A stretch of DNA of 17,791 nt, taken from positions 1 through 17,791 of the forward strand of contig CAYLRW010000034.1 in NCBI GenBank assembly GCA_964386405.1, in the 5' to 3' direction. Position 1 is the first letter of the stretch. Each line of letters begins with the position of its first letter. The notes below the pieces were generated by a model that did no database searches, was not told where the DNA came from, and saw only the letters and a list, made by a program, of their open reading frames with translations. Position numbers and translations under genes: made by a program. Of the stretch, positions 1 through 8,317 are shown in pieces. The stretch is from RZYP01 sp964386405. Its GTDB lineage: Bacteria > Bacillota > Negativicutes > Acidaminococcales > Acidaminococcaceae.

Positions 1-4
1 GTAC

Positions 5-1108
5 CTACTTTTTAAGTAAGGCTAGCACCTTGCGTGCGATATCTTCTGCTGCTTCCGGCCTGCCTAAAGCTTTCGCTGCGGCCTTCATTTTCTGCAGTCT
101 GCTTTCATCAGTCAGCAAACTTTCAATTTGTTTAAGCAAAATTTCACCCGTTAATTCTCTGTCAAGAATAACGACTGCGGCACCTGCGCCTTCAACCGCC
201 CGAGCATTATACTCCTGATGGTTGGCCGTCGCATAGGGATAAGGCACAAGAATAGAAGGAATTCCCTTTGCCATTAGTTCTGCTAAACCTATAGCCCCTG
301 AACGAAAAACAGCTAAATCAGCAGCTGCCAATGCCAAAGGCATATCATGCATATAACTAAACACTTTAATATTATCAGACATTAATACGTTTTTTTCAAC
401 CTGCCCGATAAATTTTTCATGTCCTGTTTCACCTGTAATATGTATAACCTGTACATCACTACGTCCAGCCAAGGATGTATCTACCAACGCCATTGCATCG
501 TTAATGCTTCGCGCGCCTCGACTACCCCCAGAAACAAGAATGGTTTTCTTAGCGGGGTCAAGTTTTAATTTCTCGATAGCAACAGCACGTGAAACTTCAA
601 GAATTTCTTTGCGAATAGGATTACCGGTAAACAACTTTTCAGAATTACCGCTGAAATATTTTTCTGCTTCCTGGTAACCAAGGAAAACTTTTTTGACAAA
701 ATGCGCCAAAATTTTATTGGTAACACCCGGCATCGCATTCTGTTCCTGAATACAAGTCGGTATTCCCTGTAATGCAGCCAAAAACAAAACTGGCCCACAA
801 ACATAGCCGCCAGTTCCCACAACTAAATCCGGTTTAATCCTTCTTATTAGCTTCAGGGCATCTACAAGCCCTGCCAACAGTTTGAAAGCAGATTTAATGG
901 TATCAAGGCTCAGCTTTCGTTGAAAGCCGGCAACTTCGATAAACTCTATTGGGTAGCCATAACGAGGAACTATTTCGCTTTCGAGACCTTCTTTAGTGCC
1001 AACGAAAATAATTTCAGCATCTGGCTGCTTCTCTTTAATTTGATTTGCAATAGTAACTGCAGGATAAATATGTCCACCAGTACCACCGCCTGAAACTATA
1101 ATTCTCAC
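5..1108 (-). CDS. murG: MurG, lipid II synthase (UDP-GlcNAc transferase)
   Basis: MurG transfers GlcNAc from UDP-GlcNAc to undecaprenyl-PP-MurNAc-pentapeptide (lipid I), making lipid II on the inner face of the cytoplasmic membrane. The 367-residue length is normal for this GT28 family enzyme. The N-terminal glycine loop GGGTGGH is at residues 7-13. The acceptor-side segment GGYVCGP is near 100-106. The second glycine loop GGSRGAR is at 194-200. The donor-binding segment, with RSGAIGLAE near 269-277 and the HQ at 297-298, is intact. The start is a GTG preceded by TAGGAGG at a 6-nt spacing. The gene lies 17 bp after murD in the same direction and so is probably co-transcribed with it. The ftsW gene usually found between these two is missing. 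The stop codon sits at the window edge, so what follows murG cannot be seen. Confidence 0.97.
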   Translation of the reverse strand: MRIIVSGGGTGGHIYPAVTIANQIKEKQPDAEIIFVGTKEGLESEIVPRYGYPIEFIEVAGFQRKLSLDTIKSAFKLLAGLVDALKLIRRIKPDLVVGTGGYVCGPVLFLAALQGIPTCIQEQNAMPGVTNKILAHFVKKVFLGYQEAEKYFSGNSEKLFTGNPIRKEILEVSRAVAIEKLKLDPAKKTILVSGGSRGARSINDAMALVDTSLAGRSDVQVIHITGETGHEKFIGQVEKNVLMSDNIKVFSYMHDMPLALAAADLAVFRSGAIGLAELMAKGIPSILVPYPYATANHQEYNARAVEGAGAAVVILDRELTGEILLKQIESLLTDESRLQKMKAAAKALGRPEAAEDIARKVLALLKK

Positions 1109-1125
1109 AAAATCCTCCTAACCGG

Positions 1126-2481
1126 TCACTTTTCTAATTTTTTGACCAGCTCTTTAAAGTATCGGCCTCTATGAGGAAAGTTTTCAAACATATCGAAAGA
1201 AGAGCAAGCCGGTGAAAGTAATACCACCTGCGGCTCCCTTGCTAAACTATGTGCCAGCATAACGGCATCATCAAAAGTATCGACGACATGAATATTTTGA
1301 ACTCCAGCAGATTCTGCTGCCTGCAAAAATCTTTCTTTAGCTTCACCCATAAGGATTAAAGCGTCTGTCTTAGTTTTAATAAGGGCCATCATATCTTGCA
1401 AATCAGTTTTTTTGTCGCGTCCGCCGGCTAAAAGTATAATATGACCTGCAAATGATTCCAACGCCTTGATTGTCGAATCCGGATTTGTTGCTTTGGAGTC
1501 GTTATAATAAGCAACCCCATCTATGGTGGTAACATATTCCAGACGATGTTCAACGCCTTCAAAGCTTGTCAGCACTTCTCTTATTTTTTCTTCCTCAACA
1601 CCTGCGAAAAAGGCACAGGCTATAGCTACCAAAGCATTTTCTTCATTATGCGCGCCAAAAATTTTCATTTCTTTGATAGGGCAAATTATTTTGCGTTCAC
1701 CGTTCCAGACAAGTACAAAGTTGCCGTCGGCCAAAAATACTCCCTGTTCCAATTGTTTTTTGCGGCTAATGTAGCAAACTGTTGATTTAGCTGTTTTAGC
1801 AAAATCTGCTACTATTTTATCATCAAGGTTCAATATTAGATAATCTTCAGCAGTTTGCCGGGCAAAAATATTGGCTTTTGCTTTTGCATATTCTTCCATT
1901 GTGCCGTGCCTGTCCAGGTGATCAGGTGTTACATTAAGAATAGCCGCAATATCAGGCTTTAGGGAAGTAACTCCTTCCAACTGAAAACTTGATAGTTCTG
2001 CAACCAACCAGTCATCCTCACCTAAGCCTTGCATTTCAGCAGAAAGCGCTTGTCCGATGTTTCCACCTACAGCTGTTTTTACCGGCAAATTTTTAACCAT
2101 TTCACCGACTAAAGTCGTTGTTGTAGTTTTACCATTGGTACCTGTAATTGCAATAAGTTTTCCCTTATATAAACGCGCTGCAACCTCAACTTCGCCAATT
2201 ACTTCTATACCAGCAGCAATAGCCTCTTGAACTAAAGTGCTACGCATAGAAATACCTGGCGACACAACAAATAATTCCGCTTGTTTCAGATACTCTTCTG
2301 CCTTCTTACCACAAATGTATTGTCCGTTCCCTCTGTACAGCATATTGAGAAATTCTTGCGGCAAAGCCTTCTCTGAGTCATTATAAAGTAAAACTCTGCG
2401 GCCATTTTTTGTCAAAACTTCCGCTACACCGCAGCCGCTGATGCCAGCGCCATAAACAAAAACGTATTTCTCCTGTGGCAT
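1126..2481 (-). CDS. murD: MurD, UDP-MurNAc-L-alanine:D-glutamate ligase
   Basis: MurD adds D-glutamate to UDP-MurNAc-L-Ala with ATP hydrolysis in the cytoplasm. The N-terminal Rossmann-like UDP-binding part begins with YGAGISG. The Mur-ligase P-loop GTNGKTTTT is near residue 114, followed by the family's HLDRHGT segment in the central domain and the DSKATNPDS segment of the C-terminal domain. I start at the ATG at 2481 (451 residues, the same length as the Bacillus protein). AGGGGA lies 8 nt upstream of it, and it falls just after the mraY stop. An in-frame ATG 24 nt further upstream would give an N-terminal extension of eight residues, overlap mraY, and have AGGA only 1-2 nt before the ATG. 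The gene is in the dcw operon between mraY and murG. Confidence 0.96.
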   Translation of the reverse strand: MPQEKYVFVYGAGISGCGVAEVLTKNGRRVLLYNDSEKALPQEFLNMLYRGNGQYICGKKAEEYLKQAELFVVSPGISMRSTLVQEAIAAGIEVIGEVEVAARLYKGKLIAITGTNGKTTTTTLVGEMVKNLPVKTAVGGNIGQALSAEMQGLGEDDWLVAELSSFQLEGVTSLKPDIAAILNVTPDHLDRHGTMEEYAKAKANIFARQTAEDYLILNLDDKIVADFAKTAKSTVCYISRKKQLEQGVFLADGNFVLVWNGERKIICPIKEMKIFGAHNEENALVAIACAFFAGVEEEKIREVLTSFEGVEHRLEYVTTIDGVAYYNDSKATNPDSTIKALESFAGHIILLAGGRDKKTDLQDMMALIKTKTDALILMGEAKERFLQAAESAGVQNIHVVDTFDDAVMLAHSLAREPQVVLLSPACSSFDMFENFPHRGRYFKELVKKLEK

Positions 2482-2482
2482 C

Positions 2483-3469
2483 TTAAAGTCCCCTTCCCCC
2501 TGCATTTCCTAACAGTAATAACATTATACCCAACACAGATAAGCATAGACTTACGAAAGCAAAAACATGTACAACCTTTGTTTCTTTCCACCCGCCAAGC
2601 TCAAAATGATGATGGAGCGGGCTCATTCGAAAAATCCTTTTGCCGCCGGTTTTTTTGAAGTAAGTAACCTGAATAATGACTGAAAGAGCTTCGATAACAT
2701 AAACGCCGCCGATAATAACCAAAAGAAGTTCCGTCTTAGTAAGCAAGGCAATTGCTGCAATGCCTCCGCCCAAAGCTAAGGAACCGGTATCACCCATAAA
2801 TACTTTCGCCGGATATCTGTTGAAAAGCAAAAAACCAAGGCACGAGCCAGCCAAAGCCATGCCAAAAATTCCAAGTTCCTTATTGCCAAGAACTATAGCC
2901 ACATAGGAGAAAGCTAAAGCTACCGGAACCGTTACGCTGCTCGCCAGACCATCAAGACCATCTGTAAGATTTACAGCATTTGTCGTTCCAACCAATAGCA
3001 AGAAGGCAAACAGATAATAAGCGATGCCCAAATCAACTGTATATGCAGTGCCAGGAATCCAGACAGAAAAATCATGCCCGGGCGTGGTTTCCAGATAAAA
3101 AAGATATAAGCCAGCCAGAAAAAACTGCATCAGCAATTTCTGTCTTGCTGTAAGACCAAGATTTCTCTTTAAAACGACCTTGATAAAATCATCAATAAAA
3201 CCAATTACACCATGTCCAAGTGTCAGCACAAGCGCAATCAGAATTTCCGGTGTAAACTTGCTCCAGAACATTGTTGTCACTACTATTGCCAGCAGCATCA
3301 TTAAACCACCCATAGTTGGCGTACCGCTCTTTTTCATATGTTCTTTCGGACCGCACTCACGAATACTTTGCCCGAATTTCAGTTTAGTTAAAGCCGGAAT
3401 CAACAACGGGCCACTTACAGCGCAAACAACAAAAGCCGTCACTAACGCTCCCCATAAATTAAAATTCAT
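2483..3469 (-). CDS. mraY: MraY, phospho-MurNAc-pentapeptide translocase
   Basis: MraY is the integral membrane enzyme that moves phospho-MurNAc-pentapeptide from UDP to undecaprenyl phosphate, forming lipid I. The 328-residue protein has about ten hydrophobic segments. All the family signatures can be read: the Asp pair in FIDDFIKV (residues 93-94), NLTDGLDGL (167-175), FMGDTGS with catalytic-region Asp227, and the HHH motif in SPLHHHFE (286-288). The ATG at 3469 follows an AGGAGA ribosome-binding site about 10 nt upstream, in an 18-bp gap after murF. The TAA stop lies immediately before the chosen murD start, which suggests translational coupling. No oddities were seen. Confidence 0.97.
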   Translation of the reverse strand: MNFNLWGALVTAFVVCAVSGPLLIPALTKLKFGQSIRECGPKEHMKKSGTPTMGGLMMLLAIVVTTMFWSKFTPEILIALVLTLGHGVIGFIDDFIKVVLKRNLGLTARQKLLMQFFLAGLYLFYLETTPGHDFSVWIPGTAYTVDLGIAYYLFAFLLLVGTTNAVNLTDGLDGLASSVTVPVALAFSYVAIVLGNKELGIFGMALAGSCLGFLLFNRYPAKVFMGDTGSLALGGGIAAIALLTKTELLLVIIGGVYVIEALSVIIQVTYFKKTGGKRIFRMSPLHHHFELGGWKETKVVHVFAFVSLCLSVLGIMLLLLGNAGGRGL

Positions 3470-3487
3470 TGTTTATCAATCTCCTGG

Positions 3488-4864
3488 TTATTTATTCTGA
3501 AAAACCATCTCAATAATTTTATCAACCTGCATAGAATGAGAACCTTTAAAAAGAATTATATCATTATTTTGCATATGATTTTTCAATTCATTTGCAGCCG
3601 TTTCTTTATCAGCGCAATAAACAGCACTTATGCCCGCTTTGGCTGCCTGGTCAATAATCGCCCGGGACTCTTTGCCATAAGCAATTACAAAGTCAATCTT
3701 TTCACGCACGATATAGTCTCCCACTCTGCGATGAGCATCCTCGGATGATTCGCCAAGCTCCAGCATATCTGCCAATACGGCGATGCTCCTGCCCTTGCCC
3801 GCAGATTTTTTTACTTCAGCCAATGTTTTCATTGCTGCCTCCATAGAAGCAGGGCTGGCATTATAGGCATCATTAATTATTGTAATATCGCCAAAGCGTA
3901 GAATTTCTTGTCGTTTCTCCGTTAATCTTACTTCAGCAAATGCCGTCTCAATATCTGTATCAGAGACACCCATTTTTTCAGCAACAGTTATTGCTGCCAA
4001 AGCATTCATGACATTGTGTCTGCCGATTAAAGGCATTTTTATGAAATTTTCATTGCCGGTAATTTTACTTTTATAGGTAAATGTAGTACCGTTACCACTC
4101 GTTATTACATTACTAGCCCGAACAGAGGAATCATTTATAATGCCATAAGTAAGCTTCTCAGCAGAAGTTGCCATCTTGCTGACATAAATATCGTCGTTAT
4201 TAAGAACAGCGAATTGCTGTTCATTCATATTTTCCAAAATTTCACTTTTGGCCTTGGCAATGTTTTCCATACTACCTAATAATTCCATATGGGTTTCGCC
4301 GACATTAGTAATTACCACAGCATCAGGTTCAGCTAATTCCTTGAGAGCGCGAATTTGCCCAAAACCTCTCATGCCCATTTCAACTACCACAACTTCAGTG
4401 TCCGGCTTAATAGTCAGCAAGGTTTTGGGCAAACCGATTTCATTATTGAAATTAGCCTGTGTCTTAACTACTTTATATTTCTTTGCAAGGCAAGCCGCTA
4501 TAAGATCTTTAGTCGAGGTTTTGCCGTTTGAACCGGTAATGGCAATAACCTTGATATTTTTTTGTGCCATGCGGTATGCATGCGCAATCTGCTGGTAAGC
4601 TTTCAGCGTATCAGCAACCAGGATAACAACAGCGTTCTTCGGCAAATTTGGCAGCTCTTTTTGTACTAAGACAGCAGCTGCGCCTTTATTCAAAGCAGTT
4701 TCGCAATAATCATGCCCGTCAAAATTCTCACCCGTAAGCGCAATGAAAAGGTCATCTTTGCCAACACTACGCGAATCGGTCGTAACGCCTTTGAATAATA
4801 AATCTTTCCCTCCGCTAGTTACTATTCCTTTTGTCGCCTCTATTACTTTGCTAAGCGAAATCAT
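3488..4864 (-). CDS. murF: MurF, UDP-MurNAc-tripeptide:D-Ala-D-Ala ligase
   Basis: MurF is the last cytoplasmic ligase of peptidoglycan precursor synthesis. It adds D-Ala-D-Ala to the UDP-MurNAc-tripeptide. The N-terminal domain carries the DSRSVGKDDLFIAL segment (around 30-42) that is shared with MurE. The P-loop GSNGKTST is at 111-118. The C-terminal domain has the DAYNASP segment typical of MurF and ends with FKGSHSM. At 458 residues the length is standard. Its ATG overlaps the murE stop in an ATGA arrangement (4 bp), which normally means tight translational coupling. Confidence is high from motif order plus position between murE and mraY. Confidence 0.96.
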   Translation of the reverse strand: MISLSKVIEATKGIVTSGGKDLLFKGVTTDSRSVGKDDLFIALTGENFDGHDYCETALNKGAAAVLVQKELPNLPKNAVVILVADTLKAYQQIAHAYRMAQKNIKVIAITGSNGKTSTKDLIAACLAKKYKVVKTQANFNNEIGLPKTLLTIKPDTEVVVVEMGMRGFGQIRALKELAEPDAVVITNVGETHMELLGSMENIAKAKSEILENMNEQQFAVLNNDDIYVSKMATSAEKLTYGIINDSSVRASNVITSGNGTTFTYKSKITGNENFIKMPLIGRHNVMNALAAITVAEKMGVSDTDIETAFAEVRLTEKRQEILRFGDITIINDAYNASPASMEAAMKTLAEVKKSAGKGRSIAVLADMLELGESSEDAHRRVGDYIVREKIDFVIAYGKESRAIIDQAAKAGISAVYCADKETAANELKNHMQNNDIILFKGSHSMQVDKIIEMVFQNK

Positions 4865-6351
4865 TTCTGCACCTTATTCTCCCAAAAATCACGAACCACT
4901 TCACAATCATCGAAATGAATGGTTTCATTTTTCAATATCTGGTAATTTTCATGACCTTTACCAGCAATTAAGATCACATCATTAGGCTCAGCTTTTGACA
5001 AGGCCAAATTGATTGCTTCTCGACGATCAGTAACCTTATGAATCTCTTTGTCTGCCGTTGCGCCAACGAGCCCTTTTTCTATATCAGCAATGATAAGTTC
5101 CGGATCCTCTGACCTCGGGTTATCTGAAGTAACAACTATATTGTCAGCCAATTCTAAAGCTATCTTTGCCATAATTGGCCGTTTTTTGCTATCTCTGTCG
5201 CCACCACAACCAAAAACAACCCAAAGTTTGCCTTTAGTTATGCAACGCGCAGTTTTTAGAACATTCTCCAAGCCATCAGGTGTATGAGCATAATCTACAA
5301 TTACAGTATAAGGCTGCCCTGCTTCCACAAGTTGAAAACGTCCCGGTACACCGGCAAACCCATTTAAAGTGTCCTCAATTACCTTGAGGTTAATCTTTTC
5401 CGCAATCATCGCAGATACTGCTGCCATAACATTATAAACATTGAATTCTCCCGTAATATGCAGCATAAGATGCAACTCACCTGCTGGCGTCTGTAAATCC
5501 AGCTGCATATGTTTAGCCTCTATTTTCCAGAAGAGAGGGTAGACGTCATTTGTTTCAGACTTGCCATAAGTCATAATCGGAGATTTTGTTGACTTAATGA
5601 TTATTTCTGAACTTGGATCATCCATGTTGAAAATTGCACATTTATCAGGTTTGTTACCTGTATGCAGCGATTCAAAAAGGATGGCTTTAGCTTTTCTGTA
5701 ATTTTCAAATGTCCGGTGAAAATCTAGATGGTCTTGAGTTATATTAGTCAAGATTGCGACATCATATTCACAGCCAGCTACACGTTTGAGGGCCAGAGCA
5801 TGTGAAGAAACTTCCATAACTACATAATCGCAGCCAGCCTGCTGCATCTTATACAAACTACGTTCCAAATCGACAACATCAGGTGTAGTATTGTGAGATA
5901 CCTCTATCTCATCCTCAATCATTATATTAATCGTACCTATCAAGCCTACTTTAAAACCAGCCTTGCGCAAAATTAAACGAATTATATTAGTAGTAGTCGT
6001 TTTACCATTGGTACCGGTTACGCCAATCATACGCATTTTTTTACCCGGATAGTCAAAAAACCACGGTGCAACATAACTCATGGCATCGCGGGTATCATTC
6101 ACCTTTATGACTGTGAGTCCTTCCGGTCTATTTTTTATTTCGTCTTCCACAAGAACGCAAACAGCTCCATCTTTATAAGCTTGTTCAATATATTTATGCC
6201 CATCGACATGAGCTCCTTTAAGGCATATAAACAAACTGCCTTGCTGAATTTGGCGAGAATCAGATGTGACATCTGTAATAACTTTATCCAAAGATCCCAT
6301 GACCTTAGCCTGCGGCAATACAACTAGCAAATCCAACAGCTTTTTTTGCAT
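4861..6351 (-). CDS. murE: MurE, UDP-MurNAc-tripeptide synthetase, meso-diaminopimelate type
   Basis: MurE adds the third amino acid of the peptidoglycan stem peptide. The P-loop GTNGKTTTT begins near residue 113. The DNPRSEDP motif near 410 is the form found in meso-diaminopimelate-adding enzymes; lysine-adding MurE lacks the Arg. GKGHENYQ is present near the C-terminus. I place the start at the ATG at 6351 (496 residues), 8 nt after GGAGGG. An in-frame TTG at 6384 would add 11 residues encoded in a leader hairpin and has no ribosome-binding site. The gene overlaps murF by 4 bp. It is separated from ftsL by 94 bp, where most dcw clusters carry the division transpeptidase gene. A possible internal promoter sits in that gap. 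Confidence 0.96.
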   Translation of the reverse strand: MQKKLLDLLVVLPQAKVMGSLDKVITDVTSDSRQIQQGSLFICLKGAHVDGHKYIEQAYKDGAVCVLVEDEIKNRPEGLTVIKVNDTRDAMSYVAPWFFDYPGKKMRMIGVTGTNGKTTTTNIIRLILRKAGFKVGLIGTINIMIEDEIEVSHNTTPDVVDLERSLYKMQQAGCDYVVMEVSSHALALKRVAGCEYDVAILTNITQDHLDFHRTFENYRKAKAILFESLHTGNKPDKCAIFNMDDPSSEIIIKSTKSPIMTYGKSETNDVYPLFWKIEAKHMQLDLQTPAGELHLMLHITGEFNVYNVMAAVSAMIAEKINLKVIEDTLNGFAGVPGRFQLVEAGQPYTVIVDYAHTPDGLENVLKTARCITKGKLWVVFGCGGDRDSKKRPIMAKIALELADNIVVTSDNPRSEDPELIIADIEKGLVGATADKEIHKVTDRREAINLALSKAEPNDVILIAGKGHENYQILKNETIHFDDCEVVRDFWENKVQK

Positions 6352-6370
6352 TTTCTTACCCTCCAAAATT

Positions 6371-6398
6371 GAAAGAGCAGCCAAAAGGCTGCCTCTCC
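6371..6398 (-). other. Leader hairpin upstream of murE
   Basis: The inverted repeat GCAGCC / GGCTGC (6377-6382 and 6387-6392) with a four-base loop lies just ahead of the murE ribosome-binding site. G-U and A-U pairs can extend it outward to about 6371-6398 with one mismatch. It is followed on the minus strand by CAATTTTGGAGGG, so the U-run is too short for a convincing terminator. It could be a partial attenuator, an mRNA-stability element or chance. Confidence 0.35.
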
Positions 6399-6411
6399 AT
6401 ATCGCTGTATA

Positions 6412-6420
6412 ATTATATCA
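6412..6420 (-). promoter_or_regulatory. Possible internal promoter for murE-murG (extended -10)
   Basis: On the minus strand, TGATATAAT is a perfect extended -10 box (TGnTATAAT) between the ftsL stop and the murE start. No good -35 hexamer lies at 16-18 bp. The nearest TTG-containing hexamer, TTGTAG, is at 20 bp. Extended -10 promoters can work without a -35. The box overlaps a 10-bp palindrome TATAATTATA (6408-6417). A transcript from here would have a leader of roughly 50 nt that includes the hairpin at 6371-6398. Confidence 0.45.
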
Positions 6421-6445
6421 TAAACGTGTACAGAAGGCTACAATT

Positions 6446-6841
6446 TTACTTTGCGTAAGCATAACCATCATATAGATTTTTCTTACTATCCGCCTGTACA
6501 TAAATGTTATTACGAGCTACCTGCATACCTAGATTTGCCTGGGCAATTCCTGTAATGCGGGCTGGGCTTTTAAGTGTTTCAACTTCAATTTTCAGCTCAG
6601 CATTGTGCGAAATAAGTGAACTTTCCTGCTGTTTAAGTAATACCAGATTATTGCTGCTGGATACATACGCTTCGCTTCTTATAACAGAAACCAAATAAAA
6701 TGCCAATAAACAAGCTACCAAGATCATTACCTTATGCCGTAAGAACTTATAGGATTGCTCTGATGGCCTGTTACGAAGCACTTTATGCATTTCCTGAGAT
6801 TCATCTTCCCAAGCATAATTGTCATATTTTCTCGCCAGCAT
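6446..6841 (-). CDS. ftsL: FtsL-like septum formation protein
   Basis: This is a small bitopic membrane protein of 131 residues. It has a charged cytoplasmic N-terminus of about 36 residues, one hydrophobic segment (about 37-54, VMILVACLLAFYLVSVI), a short coiled-coil-like stretch (about 62-92), then the FtsL/DivIC-type ending PARITGIAQANLGM. In known systems FtsL bridges the early divisome and the FtsW-FtsI synthase. The identification rests on topology, the short C-terminal motif and position directly after rsmH; sequence conservation in this family is low. The start is the ATG at 6841 after GGTAGGG. An in-frame TTG 15 nt upstream is less likely. It lies 18 bp behind rsmH. No ftsI follows it, which is unusual. 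Confidence 0.85.
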   Translation of the reverse strand: MLARKYDNYAWEDESQEMHKVLRNRPSEQSYKFLRHKVMILVACLLAFYLVSVIRSEAYVSSSNNLVLLKQQESSLISHNAELKIEVETLKSPARITGIAQANLGMQVARNNIYVQADSKKNLYDGYAYAK

Positions 6842-6859
6842 TGTCCCTACCCCCAAGTC

Positions 6860-7789
6860 TTAGATTTTTATTGCTCCCCTAAGGCGTGCACTTCTTGACC
6901 TTGGATTTTCATCAATTTCTTGTCCTGTCGGCTTTATTGAAATAGTCTTTTTTAACTGAGGTTTTTTACCGCATACACAAATTGGCAATTGTGGTGGACA
7001 GGTACAGCCTTTGGCTAATTCTGCCAGTGTTTGCTTAACTATTCTGTCCTCTAAAGAATGAAACGTTATGACGCCGATCCTTCCGCCACTTTTTAATCTC
7101 TCAACGGCTTTCCTTACTACTCCCTCCAGGATATTCAACTCATTATTAACTTCAATTCTGATTGCCTGGAAGGTACGCTTTGCCGGATGCGGGCCATCTT
7201 GCCTGGCTCCTTTGGGAATTGCTTTTTTTATGACAGTCACCAACTCACCTGTGGTAACGATTGGTTTGATTTTTCTTTCATTCACTATAAACTGTGCTAT
7301 CCGCTTGCTCCAACGTTCTTCACCATACCTATGGATAATATCTGCAAGCTGTTCTTCACTATACTGATTGACTACAAAGCAGGCATCTAATTTGCTTTCC
7401 CTATTCATCCGCATATCGAGCGGCCCTTCTTGCATATAGGAAAAGCCCCGTTCTGGAGTATCCAACTGATAGGAAGAAACACCCAAATCAAAGAAAATAC
7501 CGTCAATTTTTTCTATGCCTAATGAATCAAGAACTTCGTCAAAATCTTTGAAATTCGATTTAGCAATCCGTACATTGCATTTTAAATCTGTGAGTCTCTC
7601 TGTTGCTGCTGCAATAGCTGCCTCGTCCTGGTCAATTCCTACTATTGTGCCTACGCCCGTAAGTTCTTTTGCAAAAGCCTTAGTATGTCCTGCCCCGCCC
7701 ATGGTGCAATCAACATATACGCCATCGCGATTATCAATTAACCATTCAATGCTCTCGTTCAGCAATACGCTCCTATGAACAAATTCCAT
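6860..7789 (-). CDS. rsmH: RsmH, 16S rRNA (cytosine(1402)-N4)-methyltransferase
   Basis: RsmH (formerly MraW) methylates N4 of C1402 in the decoding centre of 16S rRNA using S-adenosylmethionine. The SAM-binding loop DCTMGGAGH is at residues 27-35. FFDLGVSSYQLD and RGFSYMQEGPLDMRMN follow in the family order. The C-terminal part has the ITFHSLEDRIVK signature. The 309-residue length is typical. The ATG at 7789 has a purine-rich GGTGGGAAG upstream. It is the second gene of the dcw operon, 26 bp after mraZ. Confidence 0.97.
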   Translation of the reverse strand: MEFVHRSVLLNESIEWLIDNRDGVYVDCTMGGAGHTKAFAKELTGVGTIVGIDQDEAAIAAATERLTDLKCNVRIAKSNFKDFDEVLDSLGIEKIDGIFFDLGVSSYQLDTPERGFSYMQEGPLDMRMNRESKLDACFVVNQYSEEQLADIIHRYGEERWSKRIAQFIVNERKIKPIVTTGELVTVIKKAIPKGARQDGPHPAKRTFQAIRIEVNNELNILEGVVRKAVERLKSGGRIGVITFHSLEDRIVKQTLAELAKGCTCPPQLPICVCGKKPQLKKTISIKPTGQEIDENPRSRSARLRGAIKI

Positions 7790-7815
7790 TTATCTTCCCA
7801 CCTGTCCTTAAGAGT

Positions 7816-8247
7816 CTACAGGCCCAAATCAACTAGTTGTTCAACTATTTCCGTAACATCTTCATTAACTTCATCATTATATTTATTCCAGCGATTTATA
7901 TCCCAAATTTCTGCTCTATTGCCAACACCGACTATGACGACGTTTTTGTCAAGAGCAGCATGCGTTCTTAATGATGGCGGAACCAAAATGCGCCCTTGCT
8001 TGTCACATTCCGCTTCTGTAGCTCCAGAGAAGAAATAACGCGCAATGTCACGTGCTTCTTTCTTCATCAAAGTCATCTGTTTTAATTTATTTACCAGAAC
8101 AGCCCACTCTTGCTCGTCATAGACAAACAAACAGCCATCAAGACCTCTGGTAATAACAAAATGGTCTCCAAGTGCTTCGCGTAGCTTGACCGGCATAAAC
8201 AAACGGCCTTTGGTATCGATATTGTGTTGGAATTCACCCATCAACAT
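7816..8247 (-). CDS. mraZ: MraZ, transcriptional regulator of the dcw cluster
   Basis: MraZ is a ring-forming DNA-binding protein that represses its own dcw operon in the bacteria where it has been studied. Two AbrB/SpoVT-like halves are visible, each with the conserved D-x-x-G-R turn: NIDTKGRLF near residue 10 and CDKQGRILVP further on. I start at the ATG at 8247, giving 143 residues beginning MLMGEFQHNID, like Bacillus MraZ. AAGGGTGG lies about 8-9 nt upstream. A GTG at 8280 is in frame, but its extra residues would be translated from the operator repeats and the family has no such extension. It is the first gene of the operon, with a promoter at 8289-8317. Confidence 0.96.
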   Translation of the reverse strand: MLMGEFQHNIDTKGRLFMPVKLREALGDHFVITRGLDGCLFVYDEQEWAVLVNKLKQMTLMKKEARDIARYFFSGATEAECDKQGRILVPPSLRTHAALDKNVVIVGVGNRAEIWDINRWNKYNDEVNEDVTEIVEQLVDLGL

Positions 8248-8255
8248 CCCAGTCG

Positions 8256-8289
8256 CCACCCTTTCACCACTTTTCACCACTTTTCACCA
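8256..8289 (-). promoter_or_regulatory. MraZ operator: 10-bp-spaced direct repeats
   Basis: On the minus strand TGGTG recurs at 8289, 8279 and 8269 (exact 10-bp period, each followed by AAAA or AAAG), with a fourth variant TGGCG at 8258. Known MraZ sites are direct repeats of a G-rich core with one helical turn between copies (TGGGN in Escherichia coli, AAAGTG in mycoplasmas), and both descriptions fit here. The array starts at the last base of the -10 box and covers the predicted transcription start and the leader, which fits autorepression. Confidence 0.8.
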
Positions 8290-8317
8290 TTATAATCTTT
8301 ATTTTATAAAAAAACAA
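8289..8317 (-). promoter_or_regulatory. dcw operon promoter (mraZ)
   Basis: A -10 box TATAAT (8289-8294) and a -35 box TTGTTT (8312-8317) are separated by 17 bp on the minus strand. Transcription would begin near 8282, inside the MraZ repeat array, giving a leader of about 35 nt before the mraZ ATG. The promoter lies downstream of the rnpB terminator, so the dcw operon appears to be transcribed independently of rnpB. Confidence 0.7.

Noticed and set aside
8248..8280. GTG start for mraZ
   Set aside because: The extra 11 residues are encoded by the operator repeats, and the family begins at the equivalent of 8247.
8258..8289. CRISPR-like or satellite repeat
   Set aside because: The 10-bp direct repeats are too short and too few, and are better explained as MraZ binding boxes at a promoter.
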